DNA of 64,000 bases, taken from Luteimonas wenzhouensis. GTDB lineage: Bacteria > Pseudomonadota > Gammaproteobacteria > Xanthomonadales > Xanthomonadaceae. The position numbers and the translations under genes are program-made. Numbering within the stretch: the first letter of the stretch is position 1; each line of letters starts with the position of its first letter. Location: positions 1-64,000 of the forward strand of contig NZ_VOHE01000006.1 of assembly GCF_007859305.1 (NCBI RefSeq), in the 5' to 3' direction. Under the pieces are notes generated by a model. The model was not told where the DNA came from. It saw nothing but the letters and a program-made list of their open reading frames with translations, and did no database searches. Shown one piece after another: positions 8,761 through 17,175 of the stretch.

Positions 8761-8883
8761 TGCCCCCACCCCGGCCCTCCCCCGCAATGCGGGGGAGGGG
8801 GGAGGAACGCTCCACATCCAACTGGCGGCAGAGGGGGCGGGAATGCGCCTCCCCCCGCCTGCGGGGGGAGGCTGGGAGGGGGG
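8761..8883. repeat. Two GC-rich palindromic repeats between mlaF and mlaE
   Basis: Two hairpins occur here: CCCTCCCCCGC/GCGGGGGAGGG at about 8775-8799, preceded by the CCCCCACCCC flank, and CCTCCCCCCGC/GCGGGGGGAGG at about 8848-8872. They belong to the palindromic family seen at six other places in this window, always between genes. Inside an operon they could modulate mRNA stability between mlaF and mlaE. Confidence 0.85.
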
Positions 8884-8898
8884 CGACCGCCGCCACGC

Positions 8899-9690
8899 TC
8901 ACGCCGCCTCCCTGCGCGGCGCGCTGTCGAAGGCGATCGGGCCGTCGGGCTCGCCGCGCAGGAACTGGCGCACCAGCGGGTCCTGCGTGGCCTGGAGCTG
9001 GTCCGGGGTGCCGTCGAACACGATCCCGCCGTTGGCCAGCACCACCGCGCGATCGGCGATGGGCAGGGTCTCGTGCACGTGGTGGGTGACGATCAGGCTG
9101 GTCAGGCCGAGGCGGTCGTTGAGCTCGGAGACCAGGTTCATGATCACGCCCGAGGCGATCGGGTCGAGCCCGGTCAGCGGCTCGTCGTACACCATCAGCG
9201 GCGGGTCGAGCGCGATCGCGCGGGCCAGGGCCACGCGCCGGGCCATGCCGCCCGAGAGCTCGCGCGGATACAGGTCCGCGGCCGCGCGCAGGCCCACCGC
9301 GTGCAGCTTCATCTCGACCAGGCGGTCGATCACCGCGCGCGGCAGCCGCGTGTGGGTGCGCAGCGGCAGGGCCACGTTCTCGGCCGCGGTGAGGTCGGTG
9401 AGCAGGCCGTTGCCCTGCAGCAGCACGCCGATCGACTTGCGCATCTCCAGCAGTTCGCGCGTGCGCTGCGGCACCGCCCGCCCGAACACCTCGACCCGGC
9501 CGGCGGCCGGTGCCAGTTCGCCGGTGAGCGCGGACAGCAGGGTGGACTTGCCGCAGCCCGACGGCCCCAGGATCGCGGTCACGCTGCCGCGCGGCACGAC
9601 CAGGTCGATGCCGGACAGGATGGTGCGCCCGCCACGGTCGAGGCGGACGGCGTCGAAACGCACGGCGGGGTCGCGGGAGGCGTCGGTCAT
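8899..9690 (-). CDS. mlaF: MlaF phospholipid ABC-transporter ATPase
   Basis: This 263-residue ABC ATPase powers the Mla transporter. Walker A (GPSGCGKST) is at residues 42-50, the signature LSGGMARRVALARAIA and Walker B (PPLMVYDEP) follow, and the switch His is in IVTHHVHE. The ATG at 9690 opens the operon; a longer upstream frame runs into the repeats and is not coding. An operon promoter should lie in 9691-9900, where I see only a tandem GGCTGAAC doublet near 9738-9753 and no clear hexamers. Confidence 0.92.
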   Translation of the reverse strand: MTDASRDPAVRFDAVRLDRGGRTILSGIDLVVPRGSVTAILGPSGCGKSTLLSALTGELAPAAGRVEVFGRAVPQRTRELLEMRKSIGVLLQGNGLLTDLTAAENVALPLRTHTRLPRAVIDRLVEMKLHAVGLRAAADLYPRELSGGMARRVALARAIALDPPLMVYDEPLTGLDPIASGVIMNLVSELNDRLGLTSLIVTHHVHETLPIADRAVVLANGGIVFDGTPDQLQATQDPLVRQFLRGEPDGPIAFDSAPRREAA

Positions 9691-9898
9691 GGCGGCACGA
9701 CGACGGGTCCGGACGGACCCGGAAGCGTTCAAGGATGGCTGAACGCGGCTGAACCTTGACGGAGTCGTCACGGGTATCGGGGTGGGCGGTGGTGGCGGAA
9801 TGTAGGCTCGGGGCCGGTGGGGCAGGGGATGGCCGGAGGGTGGCCTGGTCAGCTTGTGGCGTGGGGTGGAGGATCGCGTGTTGGAGCAATCGCGCCGG

Positions 9899-9999
9899 TT
9901 GCCCCCACCCCAACCCTCCCCCGCAGGCGGGGGAGGGGGCGGGCAGGTCCCGGCGCCGTGGCCCCTCCCCCGCTTGCGGGGGGAGGCTGGGAGGGGGGC
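9899..9999. repeat. Palindromic repeat pair in the 380-base gap 9691-10070
   Basis: The gap between mlaF and the HTH-citrate synthase gene holds two family hairpins. One is CCCTCCCCCGC/GCGGGGGAGGG near 9915-9940 with the CCCCCACCCCAA flank. The other is CCTCCCCCGC/GCGGGGGGAGG near 9963-9988 followed by CTGGGAGGGGGG. The order of elements is the same as at 8761-8883, so the whole two-hairpin unit appears to have been copied. I see no gene in the remainder of the gap. Confidence 0.85.
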
Positions 10000-10070
10000 T
10001 GTCGGGGTCCGGTCCGACCGCCGCCCCGGCCCGGGTAACCAGGCGGCCCGGCCTGTCCCTGGCCGCCCCG

Positions 10071-11348
10071 TCAGCCAGTCCCCGCAACGGCCTCCCTGCC
10101 TCCCGGCCCATCGGCCGCCGGCGTCTCCGGCAGCACGCCGTTGTAGCGCGCGCGCGGGCGGATCAGCCGCCCGGCCGCCTGCTGCTCCTGGGCGTGCGCC
10201 AGCCACCCGGCGAGGCGTCCGGCGGCGAACATCACCAGCGCCGGGGCCGGCGGCAGCTGGTGCACGTAGCAGATCGCCGCGAGCATGCCGTCGATGTTCG
10301 GCAGCCGGCCGCTGGTGCGCGCCGCCGCCTCCACCACCGCCTCGACGTGGGCCATGCGCGGGTCGCCGGCGCGGTACCGGCGCAGCATCGCCAGTACCTC
10401 GGCGCCGCGCGGGTCGCCGTCGGGATAGAGCACGTGGTGGAAGCCGGGCAGCTCGTCGCCGCGGTGCCAGCGCTCGTCGACGTGGGCGGCGGGGGAACCG
10501 GCGGCCGCCGCGTCGGCGAGCAGGGCGTAGGCGCGTGCGGTGGCGCCGCCGTGGCGCGGGCCGGAGAGCGCGGCCAGTCCGGCGCAGACCGTGCCGTGCA
10601 GGTGCGCGCCGGTGGAGGCGACCACGCGCGCGGCGAAGGCCGAGACGTTGAGCTCGTGGTCGGCACACAGCACCAGCGCCGCGCGCACCAGGTCCGCGAA
10701 GGCCTCGTCGCCCGGGCGCCAGGCGTCGGCCAGCAGCCGGTGCACGGGTCGCGCGTCGGGCGCGGCGCCGACCAGCAGCGCGGCGTTCTGGCGCAGCAGG
10801 GTGGCGGCGATGCGGCGGCGCGTGGCCGGGGCGGCGTTGAGCGAGTCGCGTTCGTCCACGGCCAGCAGCGGGATCGCCGCCATCGCCCGCTTGAGCGGCG
10901 GCAGGCTGGCGTCGCCGGCGATCGGCGCCACCCGCGCCGGCCAGCCGCGGGCCGGCGGCGGGTCGAAGGGATCGCTGTCGCCGCAGTCCCAGAGCAGGCG
11001 CGCGGCGTCCTCGAGCGTGGACCCTTCGCGCACCATCGCCACCGCCGCACGGCCGCGGTAGTAGGGGCTGTCGGGCCGGATCAGGGAGATCGCCGTCTCC
11101 ATCACCGGCAGGCCTCGGTCCAGGCTCTGCGCGGCGCCGCGGGCGGCCCCGCGGCCGGCCTGCTTGCGCTGGGCCAGGCGCTCGATGTCGCGGCGCAGGT
11201 AGAGCCGGCTGCGGTGGTCGGGCCCCGGCCGGGACTCGACCAGGCCGCGGCTGACGTAGGCGTACAGGGTGGCAGGGCTGATCCCGAGCAGGGCGCAGGC
11301 CTCGCGGGCCGGGATCAGGTCGCCGCCTCGGGCGGTGGATCGGGGCAT
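10071..11348 (-). CDS. Citrate-synthase-fold protein with N-terminal helix-turn-helix
   Basis: The 425-residue product begins with a MerR/AlpA-like winged helix (about residues 11-60: IPAREACALLGISPATLYAY, then SRLYLRRDIERLAQ). From about residue 90 a citrate synthase domain follows. The three family catalytic positions are kept: His in CADHELNVSAF, His in GFHHVLYPDGDPRG, and Asp in LPNIDGMLAA; the substrate arginine region RPRARYNG is also present. It is divergent from prpB, with a 95-base gap holding TTGAT/ATCAA repeats. Either it is a second synthase that has gained a DNA-binding domain or a regulator of the prp genes that senses oxaloacetate or an acyl-CoA. The ATG at 11348 is preferred to 11402 because the latter would read through the promoter region. 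Confidence 0.85.
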   Translation of the reverse strand: MPRSTARGGDLIPAREACALLGISPATLYAYVSRGLVESRPGPDHRSRLYLRRDIERLAQRKQAGRGAARGAAQSLDRGLPVMETAISLIRPDSPYYRGRAAVAMVREGSTLEDAARLLWDCGDSDPFDPPPARGWPARVAPIAGDASLPPLKRAMAAIPLLAVDERDSLNAAPATRRRIAATLLRQNAALLVGAAPDARPVHRLLADAWRPGDEAFADLVRAALVLCADHELNVSAFAARVVASTGAHLHGTVCAGLAALSGPRHGGATARAYALLADAAAAGSPAAHVDERWHRGDELPGFHHVLYPDGDPRGAEVLAMLRRYRAGDPRMAHVEAVVEAAARTSGRLPNIDGMLAAICYVHQLPPAPALVMFAAGRLAGWLAHAQEQQAAGRLIRPRARYNGVLPETPAADGPGGREAVAGTG

Positions 11349-11357
11349 GGAGTCAGC

Positions 11358-11384
11358 TTGATTCGTTCGATCAAGATTGATCAA
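11358..11384. promoter_or_regulatory. Putative operator between the HTH-citrate synthase gene and prpB
   Basis: The 95-base divergent gap contains TTGAT-N7-ATCAA at 11358-11374 and an adjacent perfect TTGATCAA at 11377-11384. It is AT-rich in a very GC-rich setting. The symmetry and position are those expected for a dimeric regulator controlling both genes, with the HTH-citrate synthase protein itself the natural candidate. Binding is inferred. Confidence 0.55.
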
Positions 11385-11443
11385 CCCCAGGAAGGGTGCC
11401 ACATTGGCCGCCCCCGGGACATCCCCGTCCGAGGCCCGCAGCC

Positions 11444-12337
11444 ATGACCCAGCCCTCCAGTGCCTCTCCCGGCGCCCGGTTCCGCGCCGCGCTCGCCGCC
11501 GAATCCCCGCTCCAGGTGGTCGGCGCGATCAACGCCAACCATGCGCTGCTCGCCAGGCGCGCCGGCTACCGCGCGATCTACCTGTCCGGCGGCGGCGTGG
11601 CCGCGGGGTCGCTGGGCCTGCCCGACCTCGGCATCAACACGCTCGAGGACGTGCTGATCGACGTGCGCCGCATCACCGACGTGTGCGAGCTGCCGCTGCT
11701 GGTCGACATCGACACCGGCTTCGGCCCGAGCGCGTTCAACATCGAGCGCACGGTCAAGTCGCTGATCAAGGCCGGCGCGGCCGCCTGCCACATCGAGGAC
11801 CAGGTCGGCGCCAAGCGCTGCGGGCACCGGCCGGGCAAGGAGATCGTGCCGCAGGCGGAGATGGTGGACCGGGTCAAGGCCGCGGCCGACGCGAAGACCG
11901 ACAGGGATTTCTTCCTGATCGCGCGCACCGACGCGATCCAGGTCGAGGGCGTGGACGCGGCGATCGAGCGCGCCATCGCCTGCGTCGAGGCCGGCGCCGA
12001 CGGCATCTTCGCCGAGGCCGCCTACGACCTGGACACCTACCGCCGCTTCGTCGACGCGGTGAAGGTGCCGGTGCTGGCCAACATCACCGAGTTCGGCAAG
12101 ACCCCGCTGTTCACCCGCGACGAGCTGGCCTCGGCCGGGGTCGCGATCCAGCTCTATCCGCTGTCGGCGTTCCGGGCCATGAACAAGGCCGCGGAGGCCG
12201 TGTACGAGGCGATCCGCCGCGACGGCCACCAGAAGAACGTGGTCGACATGATGCAGACCCGCGAGGAGCTCTACGAGCGGATCGGCTACCACGAGTTCGA
12301 GCGCAGGCTCGACGCGCTGTTCGCCGCCGGGCGGTGA
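11444..12337 (+). CDS. prpB: 2-methylisocitrate lyase
   Basis: PrpB cleaves 2-methylisocitrate to pyruvate and succinate, the last step of the methylcitrate cycle for propionate. The 297-residue protein has the family motifs [12 protein letters not shown] (Mg binding) and [15 protein letters not shown], where KRCGH holds the catalytic cysteine, plus [13 protein letters not shown]. The ATG at 11444 starts the conserved N-terminus; an earlier start at 11396 would add a proline-rich leader and overlap the promoter. It is the first gene of the prp operon. Confidence 0.95.
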   Translation: MTQPSSASPGARFRAALAAESPLQVVGAINANHALLARRAGYRAIYLSGGGVAAGSLGLPDLGINTLEDVLIDVRRITDVCELPLLVDIDTGFGPSAFNIERTVKSLIKAGAAACHIEDQVGAKRCGHRPGKEIVPQAEMVDRVKAAADAKTDRDFFLIARTDAIQVEGVDAAIERAIACVEAGADGIFAEAAYDLDTYRRFVDAVKVPVLANITEFGKTPLFTRDELASAGVAIQLYPLSAFRAMNKAAEAVYEAIRRDGHQKNVVDMMQTREELYERIGYHEFERRLDALFAAGR

Positions 12338-12518
12338 ACGCGCGGCGGCCGCCGTCGGGCTGGTCGGCCGGCGGGCCGGCGGGGGCATGCACCCCGACCG
12401 GCTGCCTCCGGCGCGTTCCGGCGCGGCGCGATCGCCGCTTCGATCCAGTCAACGCAGCCGCCGCCAGAAAGCGGACGCGCATCCCCGGGCAGGCGGCCGC
12501 CCATCCAGGAGGTTCCCC

Positions 12519-13676
12519 ATGACCGAAGCCACCCCCGCCACGCCGTTCAAGCCGAAGAAGTCGGTCGCCCTGTCCGGGACCGCCGCCGGCAACACCGCCC
12601 TGTGCACCGTCGGCCGCACCGGCAACGACCTCGCCTATCGCGGCTACGACATCCTCGACCTCGCCACCACCTGCGAGTTCGAGGAGATCGCCCACCTGCT
12701 GGTGCACGGCAAGCTGCCCAACCGCGCCGAGCTGGCCGCCTACAAGGCCAGGCTCAAGTCGCTGCGCGGGTTGCCGGCCGCGGTCAAGGCCGCGCTCGAG
12801 CAGCTGCCGCCGTCGGCACACCCGATGGACGTCATGCGTACCGGCGTGTCGGTGCTCGGCTGCGTCCGGCCGGAGAAGGACGACCACAACCACCCGGGCG
12901 CGCGCGACATCGCCGACCGGCTGATGGCCTCGCTCGGTTCGATGCTGCTGTACTGGTACCACTACGCCTACAACGGCAGGCGGATCGAGGTGGAGACCGA
13001 CGACGACTCGATCGGCGGCCACTTCCTGCACCTGCTGCACGGGCGCAAGCCGAAGGACAGCTGGGTGCGCGCCATGCACACCTCGCTGATCCTGTACGCC
13101 GAGCACGAGTTCAACGCCTCGACCTTCACCTGCCGCGTCATCGCCGGCACCGGCTCGGACATGTACTCGGCGATCTGCGGCGGCATCGGCGCCCTGCGCG
13201 GGCCCAAGCACGGCGGCGCCAACGAGGTCGCGTTCGAGGTCCAGAAGCGCTACGAGACCCCGGATGAGGCCGAGGCCGACATCCGCCGCCGGGTGGCGAA
13301 CAAGGAGGTCATCATCGGATTCGGCCACCCGGTCTACACCGTGTCCGACCCGCGCAACAAGGTGATCAAGCAGGTCGCGAAGGAGCTGTCGGAGGAAGCG
13401 GGCAACACGAAGATGTACGACATCGCCGAACGCCTGGAGTCGGTGATGTGGGACATCAAGAAGATGTTCCCGAACCTCGACTGGTTCAGCGCGGTCAGCT
13501 ACCACATGATGGGCGTGCCGACCGACATGTTCACCCCGCTGTTCGTGATCTCGCGCACCTCCGGCTGGAGCGCGCACATCATCGAGCAGCGCATCGACGG
13601 CAAGATCATCCGCCCGAGCGCGAACTACACCGGTCCGGAGGACCAGACCTTCGTGCCGATCGACCAGCGGCCCTGA
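12519..13676 (+). CDS. prpC: 2-methylcitrate synthase
   Basis: PrpC condenses propionyl-CoA with oxaloacetate. The 385-residue protein carries the citrate synthase catalytic set: His in [11 protein letters not shown], His in [13 protein letters not shown] and Asp in [14 protein letters not shown], followed by the arginine region [20 protein letters not shown] ribosome site at about 12506-12513 fixes the start at 12519. The size and the neighbours prpB and acnD make methylcitrate rather than citrate synthase the better call. A 181-base gap separates it from prpB, without recognisable signals. Confidence 0.94.
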   Translation: MTEATPATPFKPKKSVALSGTAAGNTALCTVGRTGNDLAYRGYDILDLATTCEFEEIAHLLVHGKLPNRAELAAYKARLKSLRGLPAAVKAALEQLPPSAHPMDVMRTGVSVLGCVRPEKDDHNHPGARDIADRLMASLGSMLLYWYHYAYNGRRIEVETDDDSIGGHFLHLLHGRKPKDSWVRAMHTSLILYAEHEFNASTFTCRVIAGTGSDMYSAICGGIGALRGPKHGGANEVAFEVQKRYETPDEAEADIRRRVANKEVIIGFGHPVYTVSDPRNKVIKQVAKELSEEAGNTKMYDIAERLESVMWDIKKMFPNLDWFSAVSYHMMGVPTDMFTPLFVISRTSGWSAHIIEQRIDGKIIRPSANYTGPEDQTFVPIDQRP

Positions 13677-13685
13677 CCCACCGCG

Positions 13686-13878
13686 TTGCTCCCTCCCCTG
13701 CGTGCGGGGGTGGGAGCATCCTGCTTGCACGGCATGCCGTGCAGGATGCCCGGACGACCGGCGCCCTGCGCCGGGCCGGACGGGCCGGGGTGGGGCCAGC
13801 GGCCGCATCGCTGCCCGGGACGCGCGCTGAGCGCGCCCCCATCCCGACCTTCCCCCGCTCGCGGGGGAAGGGGCCAAC
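13686..13878. repeat. Palindromic repeats between prpC and acnD
   Basis: Two hairpins of the window-wide family lie here: CTCCCTCCCCTGC/GCGGGGGTGGGAG near 13689-13716, and CCTTCCCCCGC/GCGGGGGAAGG near 13850-13873, the second with the CCCCATCCC flank. The 225-base gap has no other feature apart from the acnD start region. Confidence 0.8.
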
Positions 13879-13901
13879 TCCCCAGCTTCGAGTCGCCCGC
13901 C

Positions 13902-16520
13902 ATGAACAGCCTGCACCGCAAACCCCTTCCCGGCACCCAGCTCGACTGGTACGACGCGCGTGAAGCCGTCGAGGCGCTGCAGCCCGGCGCCTGGGCGGGC
14001 CTGCCCTACACCGCGCGCGTGCATGCCGAGAACATCGTGCGCAGGGCCGACCCCGCGCGCATCAACGACTACCTCGGCCAGCTGGTGCGCCGCGAGCGCA
14101 CGCTCGACTTCCCCTGGTTCCCGGCGCGCGTGGTCTGCCACGACATCCTCGGCCAGACCGCGCTGGTGGACCTGGCCGGCCTGCGCGACGCGATCGCCGA
14201 CCAGGGCGGCGACCCGGCCGCGGTCAACCCGGTGGTGCCGGTGCAGCTGATCGTCGACCACTCGCTGGCGGTCGAATGCGGCGGCTACGACCCGCAGGCG
14301 TTCGAGAAGAACCGCGCGATCGAGGACCGCCGCAACGCCGACCGCTTCCACTTCATCGAGTGGTGCCGGCATGCGTTCGACAACGTGGAGGTGATCCCGC
14401 CGGGCAACGGGATCATGCACCAGATCAACCTGGAGAAGATGTCGCCGGTGGTGTACGTGCACGATGGCGTCGCCTTCCCCGACACCTGCGTGGGCACCGA
14501 CTCGCACACCCCGCACGTGGACGCGCTGGGCGTGATCGCGATCGGGGTCGGCGGCCTGGAGGCCGAGAACGTGATGCTCGGGCGCGCCTCGTGGATGCGC
14601 ACGCCGGAGATCGTCGCGGTGGAACTGGCCGGCCGACCCGGCCCCGGCATCACCGCCACCGACATCGTGCTGGCGCTGACCGAGTTCCTGCGCCAGCAGC
14701 GCGTGGTCGGCGCATACCTGGAGTTCCGCGGCCCGGGCGCGGCGGCGCTGACCGTGGGCGACCGCGCCACCATCTCCAACATGGCGCCCGAGTACGGCGC
14801 CACCGCGGCGATGTTCTTCATCGACGGCAACACCCTCGACTACCTGCGCCTGACCGGCCGCAGCGAGGAGCAGGTGGCGCTGGTCGAGACCTACGCGAAG
14901 GCGGCCGGCCTGTGGGCCGACGACCTCGCCGACGCGCGCTACGAGCGGACCCTGCACTTCGACCTGTCGGCGGTCGAGCGCAACATGGCCGGCCCGTCGA
15001 ACCCGCACCGGCGCCTGCCCACGCGCGCGCTGGCCGAGCGCGGCATCGCCGACCCGGCCAAGCTCGAGGCCGCGCGCGCGGCCGAGCGCGAGGGCCAGCT
15101 GCCCGACGGCGCGGTGATCATCGCCGCCATCACCTCCTGCACCAACACCAGCAACCCGCACAACGTCATCGCCGCCGCCCTGCTGGCGCGCAACGCGGTG
15201 CAGAAGGGCCTGGCGCGCAAGCCGTGGGTGAAGACCTCGCTGGCGCCGGGTTCGCGCGCGGTGCAGCTGTACCTGGAGGAGTCCGGCCTGCTGCCGCACC
15301 TGGAGCAGCTGGGCTTCGGCATCGTCGGCTTCGCCTGCACCACCTGCAACGGCATGAGCGGCGCGCTGGACCCGAAGATCCAGCAGGAGATCGTCGACCG
15401 CGACCTGTACGCGGTGGCCGTGCTCAGCGGCAACCGCAACTTCGACGGCCGGATCCATCCCTACGCCAAGCAGGCCTTCCTGGCCTCGCCGCCGCTGGTG
15501 GTGGCCTACGCCATCGCCGGCACGGTGCGCTTCGACATCGAGAAGGATCCCCTGGGCTTCGACGCCGACGGCAATCCGGTCACGCTCAAGGACCTCTGGC
15601 CCAGCGACGCCGAGATCGACGCGGTGGTGAAGGCCAGCGTCAAGCCCGAGCAGTACCGCGCGGTGTACGGGCCGATGTTCCGGCTCAAGGTCGAGGGCGG
15701 CGAACCGGCCAGCCCGCTCTACGACTGGCGCCCGCAGAGCACCTACATCCGCCGCCCGCCGTACTGGGAAGGCGCGCTGTCCGGCGAGCGCACCCTGCGC
15801 GGCATGCGCCCGCTGGCGGTGCTCGGCGACAACATCACCACCGACCACATCTCGCCGTCGAACGCGATCCTGCCGTCGAGCGCGGCGGGCGAGTACCTGG
15901 CCTCGATGGGCCTGCCCGAGGAGGACTTCAACTCCTATGCCACCCATCGCGGCGACCACCTCACCGCGCAGCGCGCGACCTTCGCCAACCCCAAGCTGCT
16001 CAACGAGATGGTGCGCGACGACGACGGCAACGTGGTCCAGGGCTCGCTGGCGCGGCTGGAGCCCGAAGGCCAGGTGATGCGCATGTGGGAGGTGATCGAG
16101 ACCTACATGCAGCGCCGCCAGCCGCTGGTGATCATCGCCGGCGCCGACTACGGCCAGGGCAGCTCGCGCGACTGGGCCGCCAAGGGCGTGCGCCTGGCCG
16201 GGGTGGAGGCGATCGTGGCCGAGGGCTTCGAGCGCATCCACCGCACCAACCTGATCGGCATGGGCGTGCTGCCGCTGCAGTTCCAGCCGGGCACGACCCG
16301 CCTGACCCTGGGCATCGACGGCACCGAGACCTTCGATGTCGTCGGCACGCCCGCGCCGGGCGCGACGCTGGCCCTGGTGGTGCATCGCCGCGACGGCAGC
16401 CGCGTCGAGGTCCCGGTCACCTGCCGCCTCGACTCGGACGAGGAGCTGTCGATCTACGAGGCCGGCGGCGTGCTGCAGCGCTTCGCCCAGGATTTCCTGG
16501 CCCGGTCGCGGACGGCCTGA
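13902..16520 (+). CDS. acnD: Fe/S-dependent 2-methylisocitrate dehydratase AcnD
   Basis: AcnD dehydrates 2-methylcitrate; its product is 2-methyl-trans-aconitate, which PrpF isomerises. The 872-residue aconitase-family protein has the cluster ligand cysteines in ITSCTNTSNPHN and FACTTCNGMSGALD, the swivel-domain motif GADYGQGSSRDWAAKG, and VGTDSHTPHVDALG. The AcnD assignment over AcnA rests on its place between prpC and prpF. The start at 13902 follows a repeat-filled spacer; upstream in-frame sequence is non-coding repeat. Length is typical. Confidence 0.93.
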   Translation: MNSLHRKPLPGTQLDWYDAREAVEALQPGAWAGLPYTARVHAENIVRRADPARINDYLGQLVRRERTLDFPWFPARVVCHDILGQTALVDLAGLRDAIADQGGDPAAVNPVVPVQLIVDHSLAVECGGYDPQAFEKNRAIEDRRNADRFHFIEWCRHAFDNVEVIPPGNGIMHQINLEKMSPVVYVHDGVAFPDTCVGTDSHTPHVDALGVIAIGVGGLEAENVMLGRASWMRTPEIVAVELAGRPGPGITATDIVLALTEFLRQQRVVGAYLEFRGPGAAALTVGDRATISNMAPEYGATAAMFFIDGNTLDYLRLTGRSEEQVALVETYAKAAGLWADDLADARYERTLHFDLSAVERNMAGPSNPHRRLPTRALAERGIADPAKLEAARAAEREGQLPDGAVIIAAITSCTNTSNPHNVIAAALLARNAVQKGLARKPWVKTSLAPGSRAVQLYLEESGLLPHLEQLGFGIVGFACTTCNGMSGALDPKIQQEIVDRDLYAVAVLSGNRNFDGRIHPYAKQAFLASPPLVVAYAIAGTVRFDIEKDPLGFDADGNPVTLKDLWPSDAEIDAVVKASVKPEQYRAVYGPMFRLKVEGGEPASPLYDWRPQSTYIRRPPYWEGALSGERTLRGMRPLAVLGDNITTDHISPSNAILPSSAAGEYLASMGLPEEDFNSYATHRGDHLTAQRATFANPKLLNEMVRDDDGNVVQGSLARLEPEGQVMRMWEVIETYMQRRQPLVIIAGADYGQGSSRDWAAKGVRLAGVEAIVAEGFERIHRTNLIGMGVLPLQFQPGTTRLTLGIDGTETFDVVGTPAPGATLALVVHRRDGSRVEVPVTCRLDSDEELSIYEAGGVLQRFAQDFLARSRTA

Positions 16521-16598
16521 ACGGGTGTTGCGGCCGGACTGTCGAATCCCGCCCGCGCCGTTCGTCGGATCCCTGCAGACCCACCCAGGAGACCGAGC

Positions 16599-17066
16599 AT
16601 GTCCGACGCGAACAACAACACCGGCACCGTCACCCTGCACCGCGTGCTGCGCGCGCCGCCCGAGCGCGTGTACCGTGCCTTCGTCGATCCGGCGGCGATG
16701 GCGAAGTGGTCGCCGCCGCACGGCTTCACCGGCGTGGTCCACGAGAGCGACGTGCGCGTGGGCGGCGGCTACCGGATGTCGTTCACCAACTTCTCCACCG
16801 GCACCAGCCACACCTTCGGCGGCCGCTACGTCGAGCTGGTCGAGGGCGAGCGCATCCGCTACACCGACGCGTTCGAGGACCCGGGCCTGCCCGGCGAGAT
16901 GCAGGTGACCGTCACCTTCGAACCCAGCCCCGTGGGCACCGTGCTGCGCATCCGCCAGGAAGGCCTGCCCGAAGCGGTCCCGGTTGATTTCTGCTACGCC
17001 GGCTGGCAGGAATCGCTGGAGCTGCTGGCCCGGCTGGTCGAGCCTGAAATCCCGGACGGAGCGTGA
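16599..17066 (+). CDS. SRPBCC (AHSA1/START-like) family protein
   Basis: This 155-residue protein has the Bet v1/START-like helix-grip fold of the AHSA1 group. TVTLHRVLRAPPERVYRAF at the start, WSPPHGFTGVVHESDVRVGG and a C-terminal helix (GWQESLELLARLV) are the usual elements. Members bind hydrophobic ligands or act as co-chaperone-like proteins; the ligand is unknown here. Its position inside the prp operon, 78 bases after acnD and before prpF, suggests a role linked to propionate metabolism, but that is inference. Confidence 0.8.
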   Translation: MSDANNNTGTVTLHRVLRAPPERVYRAFVDPAAMAKWSPPHGFTGVVHESDVRVGGGYRMSFTNFSTGTSHTFGGRYVELVEGERIRYTDAFEDPGLPGEMQVTVTFEPSPVGTVLRIRQEGLPEAVPVDFCYAGWQESLELLARLVEPEIPDGA

Positions 17067-17069
17067 GCC

Positions 17070-17147
17070 ATGGATCCGGGCCAGCTGGCGCTGATGGCGC
17101 AGGGCGACCTGTTTGGCGCGCCGCTCCCGCGCCCACGAATTCCGTGA
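17070..17147 (+). CDS. Possible 25-residue peptide upstream of rhodanese-prpF
   Basis: An ATG four bases after the SRPBCC stop opens a 25-codon frame ending at 17147, encoding MDPGQLALMAQGDLF and a Pro/Arg-rich tail. I do not recognise it. It might be a leader peptide, a relic of a longer gene or chance. The only support is its tight spacing with the upstream stop and the lack of anything else between 17067 and 17175. Confidence 0.25.
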   Translation: MDPGQLALMAQGDLFGAPLPRPRIP

Positions 17148-17175
17148 CCACGCGTCGCAACCCAGGACAGTTCCC

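Noticed and set aside
10071..11348. Plain citrate synthase gltA
   Set aside because: The N-terminal DNA-binding domain and its divergent position from prpB are not found in gltA.
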